From NCBI RefSeq assembly GCF_042683165.1, contig NZ_JBHUIZ010000005.1, forward strand, positions 248,001 through 312,000: a stretch of 64,000 nucleotides of DNA. The letters are read 5' to 3'. Origin of the DNA: Tigheibacillus halophilus. GTDB lineage: Bacteria; Bacillota; Bacilli; Bacillales; Amphibacillaceae. The position numbers and the translations under genes were made by a program. Below are positions 34,443-42,224 of this stretch, in pieces. Numbering within the stretch: position 1 is the stretch's first letter; each line of letters opens with the position of its first letter. The notes beneath the pieces are model-generated. The model saw only the letters and a program-made list of their open reading frames with translations. It searched no databases and had not been told where the DNA came from.

Positions 34443-34684
34443 AACCCCACGATTATAAAAAGGTTTATTTGGGCTGCTTGGATCTCTCCTTATTTATCCA
34501 GCCTGAGACTACTTAAGGAGCGGATTCTCCGGCCCCTTTTCAGGTGGTTGCATTAAATAGAATCTATTATGCTCACACTCTGCAAGTCATTTCGATTCCT
34601 TGATTCGGTCATTTTCAGCTAAGCATGATATGCCCCCCTCTCCCTCTGGCAGCAATATTTTACCCGTCTCATTTTTATTTACTC
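34443..34684. other. Spacer between the AraC gene and the GPH symporter
   Basis: No gene seen. A short GGAG/CTCC stem near 34515-34530 followed by CCCCTTTT may be a weak terminator. The promoter and cre of the symporter gene follow. Confidence 0.35.
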
Positions 34685-34713
34685 TTGAAAACAATCCAGC
34701 TGCATAATAAATT
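34685..34713 (+). promoter_or_regulatory. Promoter of the second GPH symporter
   Basis: TTGAAA (34685-34690), 17 bases and TAAATT (34708-34713) give a good sigma-A pair about 120 bases before the start codon. Confidence 0.6.
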
Positions 34714-34771
34714 ATGTTTATAAAGATACAAGACAATCTATGCTTACCTAAACATGTGGTTTAAACGAAAA

Positions 34772-34786
34772 ATGAAAGCGCATGCC
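34772..34786 (+). promoter_or_regulatory. CcpA cre site
   Basis: ATGAAAGCGCATGCC matches the cre consensus WTGNAANCGNWNNCW at 14 of 15 positions. It lies downstream of the promoter and 46 bases before the start codon, a position where CcpA would block elongation or initiation. Confidence 0.7.
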
Positions 34787-34831
34787 AGTTAAAATCTTTC
34801 TTTTTAAAACAATGAGAATGGGGTGTTAACA

Positions 34832-36229
34832 ATGAGTGAAAAGGAGCAATATGTTACAGAGATAGATGACTCTTTTAATAAAACGCAAAGTATGCATAGG
34901 CAAAAGGTGCCTTTTAAAGAGAGAATTAGTTATGGATTAGGTGATACGGCAGGAAACTTAATCTTCATGATGTCTTCCACGTACCTGATGTATTTTTATA
35001 CAGATATTTCCGGACTTGATGCCTCAGCTATTGGTACGCTTTTTTTAATTGCCCGTTTTATGGACGCCATAGGGGATCCAATTGTGGGAATTTGTATTGA
35101 CAGGACCAACACAAGATGGGGAAGGTCAAGACCGTACTTTCTGTGGTTTTGTGCACCCTTTGCTTTATTTGCTGTATTAACCTTTTACGTGCCAGACCTT
35201 AGCACAACTTTAAAGCTGGTCTATGTCTATATAACGTATCTCTTGTTAAACATTGGCTATTCACTTGTAACACTTCCACTCTCGTCTCTTCTTCCTAATT
35301 TGACAAGTGACACGAAGGAGAGAACAGTTCTCAATTCCTTTCGTATGATTGGAGGACAGGTTGGAGCGTTCCTTACAAACCTTACAGCACTTCCGCTGGT
35401 TTACTTTCTGGGACGAGGTAACGATCAAAAGGGTTTTCTGATGACTATTGTGTTTTTTGCTCTCATCGGAGTAGCGATGTACTTACTTACTTTTAAAAAT
35501 ACACGAGAACGTGTCAGAACTGTCCATAATGAAAAGATAAATATTAAACAAGGTTTTAGGGCACTTAAAAGTAATCTGCCTTGGTGGATTATTTTATTCA
35601 TTTATTTCACTTACTGGTTTGCTTTTACTGTCAAGAATCAAACAGCGATTTATTATATGAAATATAATCTTGGTCATTCGTCACTCACTCCAATCATTAC
35701 GGGGCTAACTGTCATGATGATCCTTTCCATGATCATGGTTCCATTCATAGCAAATCGAATCGGAAAAAGGAACACGATGCTTATTGGATTTGCCATAGCT
35801 ATCATTGCCCAGTTAATGACCTATGTTTCTACGTTCACAGCGTCCACATCGATATTAATTGGATCTACAGCATTAGGATATCTGGGCCTTGGTTTAGTAA
35901 ACGGGCTGATAGTGGCTGCAATTGCTGATGTCGTTGACTATGGAGAATGGAAAACTGGCATACGAGCTCCAGGGTTTCTTGCAAGTGCTGAAAGTTTCGG
36001 CGTTAAATTTGGAACGGGACTCGGTGGAGCATCCGCAGCATGGATCATGTCTTCCAACGGCTATATAGCACATAAGGTCCAATCAAGCCAATCACTCCAT
36101 GCCATACAATTTGATTTTATTTGGATTCCGTTAATCATGTTTGTACTCGGTTTCATTTCTTTGCTTTTTTACAAAATTGACCGGCTGGGTCCCCAGGTTG
36201 CTGAAGATCTAGCCAAGAACCGTATTTAA
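34832..36229 (+). CDS. GPH-family alpha-galactoside:cation symporter
   Basis: This 465-residue MelB-like carrier has FKERISYGLGDTAGNLIFMM, ARFMDAIGDPIVGICIDRTN, the TRWGRSRPYFLW loop and DVVDYGEWKTGIRAPG. About 12 membrane segments are seen. ATG 34832 follows AATGGGGTG. The location next to the alpha-galactosidase and AraC genes suggests melibiose, raffinose or a related substrate. A cre site upstream implies glucose repression. It shares the family blocks of the protein at 20631 but belongs to a different locus. Confidence 0.88.
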   Translation: MSEKEQYVTEIDDSFNKTQSMHRQKVPFKERISYGLGDTAGNLIFMMSSTYLMYFYTDISGLDASAIGTLFLIARFMDAIGDPIVGICIDRTNTRWGRSRPYFLWFCAPFALFAVLTFYVPDLSTTLKLVYVYITYLLLNIGYSLVTLPLSSLLPNLTSDTKERTVLNSFRMIGGQVGAFLTNLTALPLVYFLGRGNDQKGFLMTIVFFALIGVAMYLLTFKNTRERVRTVHNEKINIKQGFRALKSNLPWWIILFIYFTYWFAFTVKNQTAIYYMKYNLGHSSLTPIITGLTVMMILSMIMVPFIANRIGKRNTMLIGFAIAIIAQLMTYVSTFTASTSILIGSTALGYLGLGLVNGLIVAAIADVVDYGEWKTGIRAPGFLASAESFGVKFGTGLGGASAAWIMSSNGYIAHKVQSSQSLHAIQFDFIWIPLIMFVLGFISLLFYKIDRLGPQVAEDLAKNRI

Positions 36230-36463
36230 TCTATTTAAATAATGTGATTAAAGAGGTTGTATGGTTGGCAAAGCAAATTCAGCACGATTTGGAAAAATCA
36301 TTTTTATGAAACGATACCATTGACGGTTCAGTGGCGCAAGCACTTGATACACATGCGTTATGCGTAACAGGAAATAATGTTTTTGAGGCTGGAACAGATA
36401 AAGGGATAGTCATATCTGTTCCTTTCAATCGCATCTTTTATCTTTTCAAAAGTTATAAAAAAA
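36230..36463. other. Spacer after the GPH symporter
   Basis: A + strand frame at 36331-36525 has no ribosome binding site and runs into the hairpin that follows, so it is not called. Nothing else seen. Confidence 0.4.
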
Positions 36464-36465
36464 CA

Positions 36466-36525
36466 GCCTGTACAACAGACACGGAAAAAAATTACGTGTC
36501 CGTGCTGTATTACAGGCATTTTTAG
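36466..36525 (+). terminator. Hairpin terminator
   Basis: GCCTGTA (36466-36472) pairs with TACAGGC (36511-36517) and the inner CAGACACGG pairs roughly with CGTGTCCGTG. A T-rich tail (ATTTTTAG) follows. Confidence 0.65.
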
Positions 36526-36652
36526 ATTACAGGTCCTTTGCGTTTTTTGGTTTTTCCTGATGAATCACATACTTACCAAGCGTGGTTTACAGTGCTGTTT
36601 TCTCTTTAGCCTGCCTTTTTGTGGGATTAAATCACCTTTTCATGTAATGAGA

Positions 36653-36703
36653 TTGACAAAAAATTGATAACAAGGTAAATTAATAATTGATAATGATTAT
36701 CAA
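36653..36703 (+). promoter_or_regulatory. Promoter with Fur box
   Basis: TTGACA (36653-36658), 17 bases and TAAATT (36676-36681) form the promoter. A perfect 17-base palindrome TTGATAATGATTATCAA (36687-36703) follows where transcription should start, matching the Fur box core. Iron-replete cells should repress the downstream gene. Confidence 0.88.
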
Positions 36704-36732
36704 TCTCATTCTAAGGTAAAAGAGGTAAAAAA

Positions 36733-37653
36733 ATGAAAAAAAGTCTCATTCCAGTTATCCTCATGTTAATCGTATTGATTAGCGCATGTGGTAAGCAGCC
36801 AGCGGAAAAGGCAGAAGCAACAGACGCGAAAAAGAGCAGCGATCAAATGATTACATACCAGTCAGAAAACGGTCCTGTAAAAGTTCCTGCGCACCCAAAA
36901 AGAGTGGTTTTATTATCAGACTATGCAGGAGATTTACTTTCCCTTGGTGTAAATATTGTCGGAGTAGAGGAATGGTCGAAAAAAAGCCCGTTATTTAAAG
37001 ACAAGTTAAAAGATATACCCACTGTTTCTGATGATAATGTAGAAAAAGTGATGGAATTAAATCCTGACTTGATAATTGGATCAAGTGATAATAAAAATCT
37101 CAACAAATTTAAAAAAATAGCTCCTACAGTTACATACACTTATAATAAAGTGGACTATCTGAATCAGCGGTTAGAGATTGGCAAACTAGTAAACAAAGAA
37201 AAAGAAGCTCAAAATTGGATTACCGATTTTAAAAAACGTGCGCATGCGGTTGGCGAGAAAATAAAAGCGAAGGTCGGTAAAGATGCAACTGTTACCGTCA
37301 TGGAAAGTTATGATAAGAGTATGGGTATTCTTGGTGAGGGCTGGGGCAGAGGAACAGAGGTACTTTATCAGGCGATGGCGTTAAAAATGCCTGATAATGT
37401 GAAGAAGGCGACCAGTAAAGAAGGGTATTACGATTTTTCTGCAGAAGTTTTACCTGAATATGTTGGCGACTATTTAGTTATTAGTAAGTATTCTGACCAA
37501 GATAATTCATATCAAAAGACCAAATTGTATAAAGAAATACCAGCCGTGAAGAATAATCATGTATTTGAAGCGGATGCGAATACATTTATGTTTAATGATC
37601 CCATAACGTTAGACTATCAATTAACGTTCTTCGAAAAACATTTTTTACAATAG
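36733..37653 (+). CDS. Iron-siderophore ABC transporter substrate-binding lipoprotein
   Basis: This 306-residue lipoprotein is of the FeuA/FhuD type (periplasmic-binding, TroA-like fold). The signal peptide ends in the lipobox LISAC at Cys19, followed by a Lys/Glu-rich linker. PKRVVLLSDYAGDLLSLG, NIVGVEEW, VMELNPDLIIGSSD and IAPTVTY are typical of the first lobe. The second lobe contains GWGRGTEVLYQAMAL and ANTFMFNDPI. It follows a Fur-controlled promoter and ends at its own terminator. No permease or ATPase genes are adjacent, so it must use a transporter encoded elsewhere. Confidence 0.9.
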   Translation: MKKSLIPVILMLIVLISACGKQPAEKAEATDAKKSSDQMITYQSENGPVKVPAHPKRVVLLSDYAGDLLSLGVNIVGVEEWSKKSPLFKDKLKDIPTVSDDNVEKVMELNPDLIIGSSDNKNLNKFKKIAPTVTYTYNKVDYLNQRLEIGKLVNKEKEAQNWITDFKKRAHAVGEKIKAKVGKDATVTVMESYDKSMGILGEGWGRGTEVLYQAMALKMPDNVKKATSKEGYYDFSAEVLPEYVGDYLVISKYSDQDNSYQKTKLYKEIPAVKNNHVFEADANTFMFNDPITLDYQLTFFEKHFLQ

Positions 37654-37670
37654 ATTAATCTCTGGTTTGG

Positions 37671-37698
37671 AGCAGCTCTTGAAGCTGCTTCTTTTTTT
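37671..37698 (+). terminator. Terminator after the siderophore-binding gene
   Basis: AGCAGCT and AGCTGCT form a short perfect stem, followed by TCTTTTTTTGG. Confidence 0.85.
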
Positions 37699-37896
37699 GG
37701 GGTTGCTGCTGATCGCAGGGATTTCTGCCAGGGAAGCAGGCGGTAAGGAAACTGATTATACAGCAAAATACCCGGCTCACATGATTTTTTGAAACTTCAG
37801 CAGATCATTTTTCCTAGTCTATTGACTTTAAAACCCTTTTGCGTTAGTCTTTCAATGTCTGTGAACAAGCTTGACAAAAATAATCATAGCTATTTC

Positions 37897-37911
37897 CGGA
37901 AAGCGCTTTCT
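37897..37911 (+). promoter_or_regulatory. Cre-like palindrome upstream of aspA
   Basis: The window CGGAAAGCGCTTTCT fits the cre consensus at 13 of 15 positions and contains the perfect palindrome GAAAGCGCTTTC. A TTGACA hexamer lies at 37871-37876, so the site sits close to the -10 region. Confidence 0.5.
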
Positions 37912-37953
37912 GGAAATAAGATAAAACGGGAACGATAGAAGGAGCATCATGAC

Positions 37954-39369
37954 ATGCATGTAAGAATGGAAAAAGATAGCTTAGGAATGAAAAAGGTCCC
38001 TGAAGAAGCGTATTATGGCGTACAAACTGTACGAGCCTTGGAAAACTTTCCAATCACTGAAATACCTGTACACAAAGAGTTGATTCTGGCTCTGGCTGAG
38101 GTGAAAAAAGCAGCTGCAATCGCGAATATGCATACAGGCATGCTATCTGAAACAATTGGCAGTGCGATTGTGAAAGCTGCTGAAGAAGTGATCGAGGGAA
38201 AATTCCTGGACCAATTCGTTGTTGATTCTATTCAAGGAGGAGCAGGTACTTCCATCAATATGAACATGAACGAAGTGTTGGCCAATCGCGTGTTGGAAAT
38301 GCTTGGAAGGAAGAAAGGAGATTATGACATCTGTTCTCCAAACACGCATGTGAACATGTCCCAGTCGACGAACGACACGATACCGACGGCTTTAAAAATA
38401 GCAGCATTCCGTATGGCAGAGGAATTGATCACTATCATGAATTCTCTGAAGATGGAATTGATGCATAAAGAAAATGAATTCCAGGATATCTTGAAAATGG
38501 GCCGTACACATCTTCAGGATGCAGTCCCCATCAGGCTGGGACAGGAATTTGGTGCATATTCCGAGGTGGTTGGCAGGGATATCAGAAGGATTACAGAGGC
38601 AGCGAAGGAAATGCTGACAGTGAATATGGGGGCTACAGCTGTCGGTACAGGACTGAATGCCAAGCCTGAATACATTGAAAAGGTTGCAGCACAATTGTCT
38701 GCACAAGTTGGTGTACAACTGCATTTGGCAAAGAATTTAGTAGATGGCACACAGAATACAGACGGATATACGACATTATCATCGGCATTGAAAGTGTCGG
38801 CGATTAACATGTCTAAAATCTGCAATGATATCAGGCTGATGGCATCCGGTCCGAGAACGGGTTTTCAGGAAATCAATCTCCCGGCCAAACAACCAGGCTC
38901 TTCCATTATGCCGGGAAAAGTGAACCCTGTCATGATCGAAGTGGTCAACCAAGTCGCGTTTCAAGTCGCGGGCAATGACCAGTCAGTCTGCATGGCTTCT
39001 GAAGCAGGACAATTCGAATTGAATGTGATGGGGCCTGTGATCATTTTTAACCTGCTGCAATCATTAAAAATCATGAAAAACGGTTTGGATGTATTTACAC
39101 GCTATGCTGTCAGTGGTATGGAGGCAAATGTGCAGCGATGCCGTGAATATGTAGAAGAGAGTTATGGCATCATTACAGCCTTGAATCCACATCTGGGATA
39201 CGAAACAGCTGCCAAAGTCGTTAAACAAGCAAGAGAAACAGGGTTGACTATCAAAGAAATATGTAAGGCACATCAGCTGTTGTCAGAGAAAGAGCTGGAG
39301 ATCATTCTGGATCCGCGTGAGATGACTACGCCAGGTATTGCTGGAAATCAATTTCTGGTGACAACATAA
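37954..39369 (+). CDS. aspA: Aspartate ammonia-lyase
   Basis: This 471-residue enzyme converts L-aspartate to fumarate and ammonia. It belongs to the fumarase/aspartase superfamily, with NTHVNMSQSTNDTIPTA, MGRTHLQDAVPIRLGQE and the signature GSSIMPGKVNPVMIE with the catalytic Ser. It has the usual length, and the N terminus (RMEKDSLGMKKVPEEAYYGV) matches aspartases. ATG 37954 is used; MHVRMEK may also start at the second Met. It stands alone with a cre-like site upstream. It links aspartate to the citrate cycle, complementing the ppc gene 3 kb downstream. Confidence 0.93.
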   Translation: MHVRMEKDSLGMKKVPEEAYYGVQTVRALENFPITEIPVHKELILALAEVKKAAAIANMHTGMLSETIGSAIVKAAEEVIEGKFLDQFVVDSIQGGAGTSINMNMNEVLANRVLEMLGRKKGDYDICSPNTHVNMSQSTNDTIPTALKIAAFRMAEELITIMNSLKMELMHKENEFQDILKMGRTHLQDAVPIRLGQEFGAYSEVVGRDIRRITEAAKEMLTVNMGATAVGTGLNAKPEYIEKVAAQLSAQVGVQLHLAKNLVDGTQNTDGYTTLSSALKVSAINMSKICNDIRLMASGPRTGFQEINLPAKQPGSSIMPGKVNPVMIEVVNQVAFQVAGNDQSVCMASEAGQFELNVMGPVIIFNLLQSLKIMKNGLDVFTRYAVSGMEANVQRCREYVEESYGIITALNPHLGYETAAKVVKQARETGLTIKEICKAHQLLSEKELEIILDPREMTTPGIAGNQFLVTT

Positions 39370-39530
39370 ACACGTTTTCTATAAAAATAAGGGGATATGT
39401 TCCATGCTTTAAAAAGAAGCTAGGAACTGTCCCTTTATTGCTTTCCGTTAAAATAGCATGCAGTTAATGTTGTATAATCCATTAGGATAAGCGAACGATA
39501 TGAACGTTGCCAATGAAGGAGCTGAGGAAG

Positions 39531-40994
39531 ATGGAAAACTTTGCAACCAATTATAATAAGAGTTACTTAAACGGAGAATGGACAGAAGGGAACACTGGCA
39601 GAACATATGATATATTGAATCCGTACGATGACTCCGTGATTACGACAGTCAATATTGCATCATTGGATCAGTTGAAAAAAGCCTATAGTGTCGCTGAAAG
39701 GTGCCAGAAAGATTGGGCACAATCGTCCATAGAACAACGCAGGGAAATGTTTCGCAAAGCTGCTGAATTCCTCCAAAATAATAAGGAAGAGATCATCCAA
39801 ATCATCAGCAAAGAGACTGGCGGGACATTATTAAAGGCCGAGCTGGAATTGAATCTGACGATTGACGTGCTTAAAGAAACATTTGTCTACATGGACGCCG
39901 GAGAAGAAATAAAAGAAGTCAAGTCGTCTATTGAAGGAAAGGTGAATCGGATTTACCGGCAGCCGCTCGGGGTCATTTCATCGATTTCACCATTTAATTT
40001 TCCGATGAACTTATCGATGCGCTCTATTGCACCGGCGATAGCGTTAGGTAACACCGTTGTGCACAAGGCGGACTTACAAGTTGGCTTAACAGGCGGAGCG
40101 ATTTTGGCGAGGGCATTTGACTATGCGGGTTTGCCAAAAGGGGTATTCCAATCTATTTTGACGGATATTGAAGAAATTGGCAACGAAATGATGGAAAATC
40201 CAGTGGTCCAGCTCATTGCTTTCACCGGTTCAACAAAAGTTGGTAAACAGATCGGAAAAACAGCTGGTGAGAATCTAAAACGGGTGGCATTGGAACTTGG
40301 TGGAAATAATCCGTTTATCGTATTACAGGATGCGGATGTAGAAAAAGCGGTAGATGCCGCTATATTCGGCAAGTTCATGCACCAAGGGCAAATTTGCATG
40401 TGTGTAAACCGGATTATTGTCCATCAAGATTTATATGAAGCATTCACCGATAAGTTTATCCAACGTGCAGCTGAATTACCTTATGGAGATCAAACTGATA
40501 AACATACGGTAATTGGACCATTAATCAATCAAAGCCAATTAAAAAAGGTCCAAGGGATGATCAAGAAGGCAAAGCAGAATGGTGCCAAACTAGGACTCGA
40601 AGGAAGACGCATCGGAAATATATTGACACCGTATATCTTTGTGGACGTGGATAATCGGGATGATATCGCGCAGTCCGAATTATTTTCCCCAGTGGTGTCG
40701 ATTATCAAAGCGAAATCTGATGAGCAAGCGATTGAATTGGCGAATGATACGCAGTATGGTTTAACTTCTGCTATTTTCACATCTGATTTGAAAAAAGGCG
40801 AAGCATACGGGTTAAAAATAGATGCAGGCATGATTCATGTGAATGATCAAACCGTTAATGATGCCGCAAATATCCCATTCGGCGGTAATAAACAGAGTGG
40901 TATGGGCCGGTTTGGCAACCCATGGGTAATTGATGAATTTACTAAAATGAAATGGATTTCGGTCCAGAAGGAATATCGGGAATTCCCATTTTGA
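39531..40994 (+). CDS. Aldehyde dehydrogenase (benzaldehyde/vanillin dehydrogenase-like)
   Basis: This 487-residue NAD(P)-dependent aldehyde dehydrogenase has N-terminal YLNGEWTEGNTGRTYDILNP, the cofactor region GVISSISPFNFPMNLS and IAFTGSTKVGKQIG, the general base Glu in LELGGNNPF and the catalytic Cys in HQGQICMCVNRI. GGNKQSGMGRFG closes the fold. ATG 39531 follows GAAGGAGCTGAGGAAG. The overall pattern is closest to YfmT-type aromatic aldehyde dehydrogenases, but substrate class is uncertain. It is monocistronic between aspA and a terminator. Confidence 0.88.
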   Translation: MENFATNYNKSYLNGEWTEGNTGRTYDILNPYDDSVITTVNIASLDQLKKAYSVAERCQKDWAQSSIEQRREMFRKAAEFLQNNKEEIIQIISKETGGTLLKAELELNLTIDVLKETFVYMDAGEEIKEVKSSIEGKVNRIYRQPLGVISSISPFNFPMNLSMRSIAPAIALGNTVVHKADLQVGLTGGAILARAFDYAGLPKGVFQSILTDIEEIGNEMMENPVVQLIAFTGSTKVGKQIGKTAGENLKRVALELGGNNPFIVLQDADVEKAVDAAIFGKFMHQGQICMCVNRIIVHQDLYEAFTDKFIQRAAELPYGDQTDKHTVIGPLINQSQLKKVQGMIKKAKQNGAKLGLEGRRIGNILTPYIFVDVDNRDDIAQSELFSPVVSIIKAKSDEQAIELANDTQYGLTSAIFTSDLKKGEAYGLKIDAGMIHVNDQTVNDAANIPFGGNKQSGMGRFGNPWVIDEFTKMKWISVQKEYREFPF

Positions 40995-41074
40995 CTGCAA
41001 TGTTTTTCCTTCTGCAGCATCATAGAGGGGAATGTATAAAGTTTGGCCAAGCACATATATTATATGTTGAAGTG

Positions 41075-41112
41075 AAGGAACCCTTTTTGGATAAATGGGT
41101 TCCTTGTTTGTG
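41075..41112 (+). terminator. Terminator after the aldehyde dehydrogenase gene
   Basis: AAGGAACCC and GGGTTCCTT form a perfect 9-pair stem with a 13-base loop and a TGTTTG tail. Confidence 0.75.
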
Positions 41113-41276
41113 ACATGCGCTGTACACAGATTGTACCGTTTTTGCTATCTGGGTCTGATTTCAGGTCAATGGGATATTGATTATTTTTTTGAGCTGACTG
41201 CAATTGAATAGATTCACGTGAGGGAGAAATAATAAATACAAATTGCCTGATGACAACGTTGAAGGGAGCGCATCTC

Positions 41277-41738
41277 ATGTTTGTTAGAATTTTAATGTTT
41301 GCTGGTCTGATTTTACCTTGGTTCACTTTGTTTCTTGCCAGCCCTATCACACGCAAGAAATTCATGCCTGTAACTATTTTCACTGCATTATGTATGACAA
41401 TCATTTTCCAGATTGCTTATACATACGATTGGTGGGCTATTCATAAACAGATTGTCCCATGGGGCTATATGACTGATGTAAGCTTTGCTTACGGTATATT
41501 TTCAGTAGGGACATTTTGGATATTTAAGCTGGCATCACATAGGTTCTCGCTGTTTATAGTTGTAAATATGGTCATGGACGCTTTGATGGCATTTGTTGCA
41601 CTTCCTATCTTGAATGTTCTAGGCGTAGCCACATATGAAAACATTTCCGCTTGGCAATACTTTTTGGTGATGTTTGCTCTTTCCTTCGTTATTTATGGTT
41701 ATCACGTGTGGCAGCGAAAAATATTTCAGACAGATTAA
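41277..41738 (+). CDS. Integral membrane protein of unknown function, 153 residues
   Basis: I do not recognise a named family. Four to five hydrophobic segments are visible: RILMFAGLILPWFTLFL, MPVTIFTALCMTIIFQIAY, SFAYGIFSVGTFWIFKLA, LFIVVNMVMDALMAFVALPI and WQYFLVMFALSFVIYGYHVW. It ends in a basic tail (QRKIFQTD). ATG 41277 follows GAAGGGAGCG; the ATG/TTG codons further upstream lack a site. It lies alone between terminators. Similar small CBO0543-like membrane proteins are common in spore-forming Firmicutes, but that assignment is only a guess. Confidence 0.7.
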   Translation: MFVRILMFAGLILPWFTLFLASPITRKKFMPVTIFTALCMTIIFQIAYTYDWWAIHKQIVPWGYMTDVSFAYGIFSVGTFWIFKLASHRFSLFIVVNMVMDALMAFVALPILNVLGVATYENISAWQYFLVMFALSFVIYGYHVWQRKIFQTD

Positions 41739-41860
41739 CCTGTTGAACCCAGGGTGTAAAATTACTTTTGCGTAGTGCAAAAAGCCTCCCATCGGACCTT
41801 TTTTATAGCGTGCTCTTTTAAACAATTATACAACGTCATTTAACTTTCCGAACCTTCTCC

Positions 41861-41897
41861 AGAAGCCAGTTGGTCCTGTATCCAACTGGCTTCTTGT
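41861..41897 (+). terminator. Terminator after the membrane protein gene
   Basis: AGAAGCCAGTTGG and CCAACTGGCTTCT are perfect 13-base arms with an 8-base loop, followed by TGTGTG. Minus-strand use is also possible. Confidence 0.8.
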
Positions 41898-42224
41898 GTG
41901 ATAGAAATCATGATAACAATGCCATTGCACGATCGAAAAATCTGGAGAAGCAGTAATCTCGTATTCAGCAAGTCAGCTTGAAAAGGATTGTTGATTTTCA
42001 CCTGCATTACGGCGTTAAAGCTATACCATTGAGATCCGGGCATTCCGTAAACATCAAAACTAAACTGAATTCTTGAAATCTATTTTCTAGTATGTCATCA
42101 TTATAAGAATAACAAAGTATAAAGTGGTTCTTTTTTACGAAAGGTCAGCATGCTTTGTTACCATGATAGGATGAATATACGAAATTTTTTGCCATGATGC
42201 CAGAAACAGACAGGAGGAACCAAA
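41898..42224. other. Leader and spacer upstream of ppc
   Basis: No gene, riboswitch or strong hairpin found. The ppc promoter must lie here, but no well-spaced hexamer pair stands out. Confidence 0.4.
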
